The notes under the pieces: generated by a model
Told to the model about the DNA's origin: nothing
What the model saw: the letters and a program-made list of their open reading frames with translations, nothing else
The model's database searches: none
Translations under genes and position numbers: made by a program
In this document: positions 12,191 to 17,105 of the stretch, piece after piece
How the letters are laid out: each line of letters starts with the position of its first letter
Numbering within the stretch: position 1 is the first letter of the stretch
Assembly (NCBI GenBank): GCA_002497285.1
Contig: DANJ01000020.1
Coordinates: 1-17,105 of the forward strand
Direction of reading: 5' to 3'
Source of the DNA: Candidatus Pacearchaeota archaeon UBA92
GTDB lineage: Archaea > Nanobdellota > Nanobdellia > Pacearchaeales > GW2011-AR1
Length of the DNA stretch: 17,105 bases

Positions 12191-12685
12191 TTAGCATCCT
12201 CTTTTTAATTCTTCTTTCAACTCTTCAACACTTCTTGAGCCAGAACCTCCAAGCTTTCTATAACTTCCGTCTTCACATATCAAAATCATTGGTGCGCTTG
12301 GTGCATTGATTATACCATTTCCAAAATCGCTTATCAAAGATCGTGTCACCTCAATTGGTGAAACAGCATAATGCCATCCAAATCCATTTTCATTAACGTG
12401 TGCAAATATCTTCGTTTCATCTTCATTCGGATCAGTGTCTAAAGAAATTGAAATCACAGAGTCGCCTATATCCTCATGTAATTTTTTAAGTTCTTTTTGC
12501 TGTTTTGTATAAGTAGGACACCAAACAGCAAAACTTTCTAACAAAACAGGCTTTCCTTCAAAATCGCTTATCTTAAAAGTTTCTCCCGTTCTTATATCTT
12601 TTAATTCTGTGTTTATCCAGGACGCATCTCCTTGGTTTTCACCCGTTAAATTTTCTTGCTGTTTTAGATTGTTTGAAAGAAAAAG
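12191..12685 (-). pseudogene. TlpA-like thioredoxin-fold protein, N-terminus lost and CxxC broken
   Basis: The frame is open from 12685 to the TAA at 12191 and reads as a mature TlpA/AhpC-like domain: W-I-N-T-E-L-K-D-I-R-T-G, I-S-D-F-E-G-K-P-V-L-L-E-S-F-A-V-W-C-P-T-Y, then a C-terminal segment with N-A-P-S-A-P-M (the cis-Pro loop). Two defects are visible. There is no ATG or GTG: the only possible start is a TTG at 12544 inside the first beta strand (a 117-residue product), and the expected signal or lipoprotein segment is absent upstream. The redox site reads C-P-T-Y (TAT) where an active member has C-x-x-C (TGT). It sits 1 base before ccdA, its natural electron donor. Residual function as a single-Cys protein cannot be excluded. 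Confidence 0.72.
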
Positions 12686-12805
12686 TTATCCAACAAGAAG
12701 GAGAAGCAGACATTAAACCTGCAGATATTAAAGCAATGAAAAAGATTGTTGAAAAAATTTCCAGGACAATCTTGGGAATTTTTAAGGTCTCTTGGTGTAG
12801 ATTAA
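12661..12805 (+). pseudogene. Frameshifted C-terminal tail of an unidentified gene
   Basis: On the + strand a coding-like tail reads V-I-Q-Q-E-G-E-A-D-I-K-P-A-D-I-K-A-M-K-K-I-V-E-K up to a run of six A (12752-12757). Dropping one A continues as F-P-G-Q-S-W-E-F-L-R-S-L-G-V-D with a TAA at 12803-12805. That stop overlaps the convergent stop of the KaiC-like gene, a normal arrangement for two real genes. The front of the gene is missing where the TlpA-like gene also loses its N-terminus (about 12660-12690), marking a recombination junction. I do not recognise the protein. Confidence 0.4.
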
Positions 12806-13887
12806 GTTAAACTAAAATTATTTTTACGGCTTTTTTTCAGAATTTTATTAGGGTTAACTTCTACACCTTTTTTATTTATAATTTTAAGTTCAACAATTCT
12901 CTTTTTAAAGTTTGCCCCCCGCATTTTTAAAATTTCAATTGCTGAAGTTCTCTCTCCTGAATCATAAATTACATTGTATATAACAATTATTCCATCACTT
13001 AAAAAAGAAACAGCTTCTCCTTGCTCTTTAAATGTTGTTCCAATATGACTTGGAGAAGAAACCTCTCGTATTAAGAAATTAGTAATATTATTTTTTTCCA
13101 GATACCTGAATAACTGCTCCATATAAATCCTAAATCTTGAGTCTTCTCCTGAAAATGCAGATGAGATGCTTGTTAAAGAATCAATAACTACAAAATCTGG
13201 CTCAAAGTCGCTTGGAAAAAACATTGGCTCAACATCAATTAAAAGTTCTTTTTTAGCCGCGCTTAATAATGCTTCTATGCTTCTTGAGATGTCTATTGCA
13301 TCAAATCTAGAGATTCTTAATAAACCTTTTTTGACAAATTCTCTTGCTTTCCAGTTAAACTCTTCCATATGGGCGATTAGTTGCTCCTCTGATTCTTCAA
13401 AACTCATGTAAAGCCCTTTTTTCCCCTGTTTGCATAGTTCATTTAAGGTTGCAAGACAAAAAAGAGTTTTCCCGCTTCCTGGTCCGCCTTCAACCAAAAC
13501 AGCTTTTCCATTAGGAAGGCCCATATCTTTTTCAAATAAAGCGTCAAAGCCTTTAATTCCAGTTTTTATAAACGTATCGCCCGATTTCTTCTTTGAGTTT
13601 AGGTCTTTATACTTTAATCCTTTCTTAGAAAACTCTTTTCTTAATTTTTCTATAGTTTTAGTTGTTTTGTTATCTTTTTCTTTCTCCTTGCCAGACTTTA
13701 CTATAACTTTCTTAGAACCGCCCCCAAATAATCTACCAAAAAATCCCCTATTTTCTTTAACATTCTTTAAATTAGCTTTTTTATTTTTTTTAAGAATTTT
13801 TTCTTTTTTATTAGATTTCCTGCTTTTCAAGTTTGTTCTTTTTTTAAGACTTTTACCTTTCTTGCTAATTCCCTCTTTTTTTATCAT
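12802..13887 (-). CDS. KaiC-like RecA-superfamily ATPase with lysine-rich N-terminal extension
   Basis: I start at the ATG at 13887 (M-I-K-K-E-G-I-S); a TTG at 13917 would add ten residues encoded by an ATT repeat and is unlikely. Of 361 residues, about the first 100 are mainly Lys, Arg, Asn and Ser, probably disordered, with a G-F-F-G-R-L-F-G-G-G patch. The ATPase core follows: G-I-K-G-F-D-A-L-F, Walker A G-G-P-G-S-G-K-T (134-141), the KaiC-type M-S-F-E-E-S-E-E and Walker B F-V-V-I-D-S-L. Single-domain KaiC homologs are widespread in archaea and include signalling and archaellum (FlaH) proteins; the partner here is unknown. It is divergent from the surface-protein operon at 13979. Confidence 0.87.
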   Translation of the reverse strand: MIKKEGISKKGKSLKKRTNLKSRKSNKKEKILKKNKKANLKNVKENRGFFGRLFGGGSKKVIVKSGKEKEKDNKTTKTIEKLRKEFSKKGLKYKDLNSKKKSGDTFIKTGIKGFDALFEKDMGLPNGKAVLVEGGPGSGKTLFCLATLNELCKQGKKGLYMSFEESEEQLIAHMEEFNWKAREFVKKGLLRISRFDAIDISRSIEALLSAAKKELLIDVEPMFFPSDFEPDFVVIDSLTSISSAFSGEDSRFRIYMEQLFRYLEKNNITNFLIREVSSPSHIGTTFKEQGEAVSFLSDGIIVIYNVIYDSGERTSAIEILKMRGANFKKRIVELKIINKKGVEVNPNKILKKSRKNNFSLT

Positions 13888-13920
13888 CTTTTTAATAATA
13901 ATAATAATAGGAATCAATCG

Positions 13921-13958
13921 TTTTTAATTATTTCGGAAACAGGGATAACTTTTTATAT
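13921..13958. promoter_or_regulatory. Divergent promoter region of the KaiC-like and surface-protein genes
   Basis: On the + strand TTTTTATAT (13950-13958) begins 29 bases before the ATG at 13979, giving a leaderless transcript. On the minus strand an AATTAAAAAC element near 13930-13920 lies about 40 bases before the ATG at 13887. A run of TAA/ATA triplets follows on the KaiC side (about 13893-13909). Confidence 0.45.
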
Positions 13959-13978
13959 CACAGGAATCTTTTATTCGT

Positions 13979-14416
13979 ATGGAGAAAAAGGAGGCTTTGC
14001 TTTATGCAACAACTATATTCTCGCTTATAATAGTTACCTATCTTGTTTCCGGTGTTGTAACAAGCATTCCAAATATTGCTAATAGGGGATTTATGAGTTT
14101 AACTGGGAATATTGTTTTGGATATAGAAAACAGTTTCAAAATAGGAGACTATCTTAAGGAAGACATGGTTGTAACTCAAATAGAAACTGAAGAAGCAATT
14201 TATGGGTTGAGATCATTAACAAAAGATAATAAACCAATAATAACAGAAACTTTTAATCTAAAGGATTTTTTAAATAAAGACAAAAATTCTGGGAGAGGGG
14301 TTATTAAAATAGAAGAGCTAATTGATTATAGGTTTGAAGAAGCGGGAGATTACGAATTATTTTTTTCTGTTTTAGATTTAAACATTAACATAAAAAGGGA
14401 GATTATTGTGGAATGA
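13979..14416 (+). CDS. Small membrane-anchored extracellular protein, function unknown
   Basis: The 145-residue protein has one N-terminal hydrophobic segment (about residues 7-28, A-L-L-Y-A-T-T-I-F-S-L-I-I-V-T). This is either an uncleaved anchor or a signal peptide, followed by a soluble, acidic, beta-strand-rich domain without cysteine. The ATG lies 29 bases after a TATA box. Its stop overlaps the start of the large surface protein (ATGA), so the two are translationally coupled and probably work together at the cell surface. I recognise no family. Confidence 0.7.
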   Translation: MEKKEALLYATTIFSLIIVTYLVSGVVTSIPNIANRGFMSLTGNIVLDIENSFKIGDYLKEDMVVTQIETEEAIYGLRSLTKDNKPIITETFNLKDFLNKDKNSGRGVIKIEELIDYRFEEAGDYELFFSVLDLNINIKREIIVE

Positions 14417-17105
14417 AGATGTTAGAAAAATTATTTACATCAAAAAGCAAGGTAAAAATTAAAAAGAGGGAGTTAGTTTTATTTAGCATTTTATTCGTCA
14501 TTTTTTCAGCATCTATAGTTGAAGCCGCATGGTGGGATGCAGATTGGACAAAAAGGCAGGAGATTAATATTTCTAATACTGATTCTGCACAGACAGATTA
14601 TCAAGTAAAGATTAATATAACTTATGATGATGATATGCAAATAAATTTTGCTGACCTTCGTTTTACAAACAGCAGTAGTAGCCCTTTAGATTATTGGCTG
14701 CAAGATATAGTAAACAGCTCAAGTGTCACAGCATGGGTTGAAGTGGATTCATTAACAGCTTCAGGCAATACCACTGTCTATATGTATTACAACAACGCTG
14801 ATGTAAATACTACTTCAAATGGCACAGCTACATTTTTATTATTTGATGATTTTGATGACGGAACTATTGATACAAATATCTGGACAGAAGTTGACCAAGC
14901 AGGCGGGGATGAAATAACAGAACATGATGGAAGTCTCTGGTTCGCCAGAGACATAAACGACGCATGGGACAAAGCAGTATATTCTGATGATTCTTTTACT
15001 CGTTCTAATTTATCTTTTGAGTTTGATTATTGGTGGAGGAGCAATAATGCAGAATATGACGCATTAATGATGGGGTGGAAAGATGATGGAACAGGAGTAA
15101 GCTATGTGAATTTTGTTTACGCTTATTACAACATTGGAGGCAGTGGCAGTGGCACTTCTATAACTCAAATGGTGTATGAGGATGGTACCGGCAAAGGTAG
15201 TTTGACAGGACACACATGGGATACAAACCAATCATATGATGTTCGTGTTCAAATGAAATCAGCAGGAGGAGCATTTTATGATTACAGCACTAATAATGGA
15301 AGTTCTTGGACAAATGCTTATGACTCATCATATTCAACCGAGTCAACACTTCATGTAGGCTGGCCATTTTATTCTGGAACTCATGAGTTTGATAATGCAA
15401 GAGTGAGGCAATGGATGACAAATGAACCAACAATAAGTTTCGGCAGCGAAGAACAGGCAGATACAACACCTCCGACAATCACACTAAATGAGCCAGTAAG
15501 CGAATACAATACATCATCTCAAACAATAGACTTTAACTTTACAGCAATAGAAGATTTTACAGGAGATATTAATTGCTCCCTTTATATAGATTCAGCATAC
15601 CAAACAGAAAACGCAACAACACAAAATAACACACTAACAAATCTTCAAGCATCAGATATTTCCCACGGCTCACATAACTGGAGCATATCTTGCACAGATA
15701 GCTCAAGCAATACAAATAGCTCATCAAACAGAAGCTTTTATGTGGACATACAAGGCCCTTCATTCTCAAACATAGTTTACAGCCCAAACTCCACTGATAG
15801 TACAGACCCGAATGCCAATTTAACGTTTAATTCAACAGTAAGTGAAGATAGAATGTCAATAAACACCGTAATTCTACAATATCACAATGGCTCGGGTTGG
15901 GCAAACTCAACAATGCTTTCTCCAGACAGCGACGGAAACTACAACACAACAATAACTCTCGTTTCATCAGAGCAAAATTATACCTACAATATCTGGGCAA
16001 ATGATTCATTAGGAAACGCAAATCAATCAACAAACCAAACATTCGCTTCAGAATGGGACTGCACATGGAGTGTTTCTCCTTCAAGCTTAGAAGAAGTTAC
16101 CGGATTTCTTGAAGACAAGGAAATAGGAAACATAACTATTACTAATACTGGTGATGCAGAATATAGTAACAATAACTGTTCTGTTACCTTCACAAACACA
16201 TATACTGGTTTTAGTGGGACTTATTGGAGTCAGACGACATGGGCTTCAAACGAAAGAGGATTGTCTTTCGACAGCACTACAATCGTGAATGCTTCATCAA
16301 ATGAGAACCTTACAGTCTCTGCCGCATTCCCTTCTGTAAGCTCTCTATTAACAGAAACACCAATCCTAACATTAACCGCAGACATTAATGATTCAGTAAC
16401 TAACAACAAATCGGAAACAGTTTCAACGACAATAATAATCTCCCCTCCAAATCCTCTTTTATTCCAAAAGATGGAATATCCGGGTCCAGATTCCACCCCG
16501 ACACTTTTCCTTAAAGAGCAAAATATAACTCTCGCCGCTTATACAAGAAATATTGGCGGAGACGGAACCGTGAACAATACAGCGAGAAATGTTTCTTTTA
16601 ACTGGACTCTTCCTTCCTGGATTTCAGATATTGTGGTGGGGAATCAGACAAACTTTTACGATTCTCTAACCAATAACTCAAAACAGTACAATAATCTGAC
16701 ACTTGAATTGAGTTCTTCTACATTAACTTCAGCTCAGAAAGGAACATTTAACCTAACAATTTACTCATGGGGCTATGATAACTCAACAGGAGACTTTGAG
16801 CTTATAATTAATTCAGGCAATCAAACAACACTAAATCAAACAGGGCAGATAATTTTCGCATGTTATTCAGAAAGCGATAATATCTGCGTTACTTCGTGTG
16901 GTGTTGGAGTTGACCCTGACTGCACAGAATCTTCCAGTAGCTCTTCAAGTTCATCAAGCGGAGGCGGAGGGGGTGGCGGTAGTGGAGGAGGAGCAAATGC
17001 CGAATCAGTTAAAACAACAGCAGACTTTCAGTTAATAAGGGGAGAACAAAATGAGGTTAAAATTATTTTTGAAAATAAAGACAAAAATGAATCATTAAAA
17101 GATTT
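14413..17105 (+). CDS. Large secreted DUF2341 surface protein, incomplete at the right edge
   Basis: The frame starts at the ATG overlapping the previous stop (ATGA) and stays open through 897 codons to the window end. A hydrophobic signal segment (about 22-36) ends in V-E-A-A before W40. Residues 40-127 match DUF2341 (W-W-D-A-D-W-T-K-R-Q-E-I-N-I-S, then D-L-R-F-T, ending Y-M-Y-Y-N-N). A concanavalin-like beta region follows (about 138-346), then Ig-like repeats from D-T-T-P-P-T-I (350 onward). A cysteine cluster occurs at C817, C825, C829 and C837 (ending D-P-D-C), then a Ser10-Gly7 linker (840-860). N-x-S/T sites are very abundant, suggesting N-glycosylation. A role as S-layer-associated protein or adhesin is inferred from secretion, repeats and composition. 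Confidence 0.88.
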   Translation, partial: MKMLEKLFTSKSKVKIKKRELVLFSILFVIFSASIVEAAWWDADWTKRQEINISNTDSAQTDYQVKINITYDDDMQINFADLRFTNSSSSPLDYWLQDIVNSSSVTAWVEVDSLTASGNTTVYMYYNNADVNTTSNGTATFLLFDDFDDGTIDTNIWTEVDQAGGDEITEHDGSLWFARDINDAWDKAVYSDDSFTRSNLSFEFDYWWRSNNAEYDALMMGWKDDGTGVSYVNFVYAYYNIGGSGSGTSITQMVYEDGTGKGSLTGHTWDTNQSYDVRVQMKSAGGAFYDYSTNNGSSWTNAYDSSYSTESTLHVGWPFYSGTHEFDNARVRQWMTNEPTISFGSEEQADTTPPTITLNEPVSEYNTSSQTIDFNFTAIEDFTGDINCSLYIDSAYQTENATTQNNTLTNLQASDISHGSHNWSISCTDSSSNTNSSSNRSFYVDIQGPSFSNIVYSPNSTDSTDPNANLTFNSTVSEDRMSINTVILQYHNGSGWANSTMLSPDSDGNYNTTITLVSSEQNYTYNIWANDSLGNANQSTNQTFASEWDCTWSVSPSSLEEVTGFLEDKEIGNITITNTGDAEYSNNNCSVTFTNTYTGFSGTYWSQTTWASNERGLSFDSTTIVNASSNENLTVSAAFPSVSSLLTETPILTLTADINDSVTNNKSETVSTTIIISPPNPLLFQKMEYPGPDSTPTLFLKEQNITLAAYTRNIGGDGTVNNTARNVSFNWTLPSWISDIVVGNQTNFYDSLTNNSKQYNNLTLELSSSTLTSAQKGTFNLTIYSWGYDNSTGDFELIINSGNQTTLNQTGQIIFACYSESDNICVTSCGVGVDPDCTESSSSSSSSSSGGGGGGGSGGGANAESVKTTADFQLIRGEQNEVKIIFENKDKNESLKD

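Noticed and set aside
13430..13927. A 165-codon + strand frame opposite the KaiC-like gene
   Set aside because: Antisense of the lysine-rich extension and Walker A region; the Phe/Leu runs come from AAG/AAA codons read backwards.
14787..16496. Several minus-strand frames of 61-88 codons
   Set aside because: All are antisense to the continuous DUF2341 surface-protein frame, which was followed codon by codon to the window end without a stop.
16924..16992. Ser/Gly-rich low-complexity tract as a possible tandem DNA repeat
   Set aside because: The codons vary and no unit repeats at the DNA level; it is a protein linker, not a nucleotide repeat or CRISPR.
1..17105. CRISPR array, prophage, toxin-antitoxin pair or replication origin
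   Set aside because: No regularly spaced repeats, phage structural genes, recognisable toxin pairs, Orc1/Cdc6 genes or clusters of origin repeats were seen.

Overview
The window (about one third G+C) looks like a chromosomal piece of a small-genome archaeon, most likely a DPANN lineage of the Woesearchaeota/Pacearchaeota type. The evidence is archaeal ribosomal proteins (S19e, L39e, L31e), a form II/III-like RuBisCO, an archaeal RNase P RNA, a tRNA without encoded CCA, and genes whose start codon lies about 29-31 bases after a TATA box (leaderless transcripts). The lineage is inference; the archaeal domain is well supported.

Layout. 1-2100: the start of a gene leaving the left edge, two structured hairpins, a four-helix membrane protein, two unrecognised proteins and RNase P RNA (1205-1536). 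2120-4796: tRNA-Phe, a VKOR-type membrane thiol oxidoreductase, a DUF4190-like membrane protein, a pilin-like protein and RuBisCO, the last three nearly touching. 4831-6818: a compact translation cluster (stand-alone NFACT-R domain, YhbY-like RNA-binding protein, S19e, L39e, long-tailed L31e), often with ATGA overlaps.

6858-12690 is an accessory region. It begins with an orphan start codon cut short by an IS200-like element whose transposase has apparently lost both catalytic signatures. Next comes an IS481-type element with a nonsense mutation, then a truncated VTT/DedA-type membrane protein and a CNLC-motif protein. The core is an ArsR-type regulator, a mercuric reductase (merA) and a four-helix membrane protein with two CxxC pairs, a candidate mercury or thiol-metal transporter. 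Convergent to these is a CcdA-type protein and a TlpA-like protein that has lost its N-terminus and one redox cysteine. The region ends at about 12660-12690 in a junction with the frameshifted tail of another gene. I read it as an acquired, partly decayed mercury/thiol-redox island.

12802-17105: a KaiC-like ATPase, divergent from a small membrane-anchored protein that overlaps a large secreted DUF2341 surface protein running off the right edge.

How the parts may work together: the ArsR-type protein probably represses its own operon through GATAA/TTATC sites around its start; the CxxC membrane protein could bring Hg(II) to MerA for reduction to Hg(0). VKOR, CcdA and TlpA point to extracytoplasmic disulfide chemistry, with the local TlpA no longer able to take part. 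RuBisCO would serve nucleotide salvage rather than a Calvin cycle. No CRISPR array, prophage or replication origin was seen.
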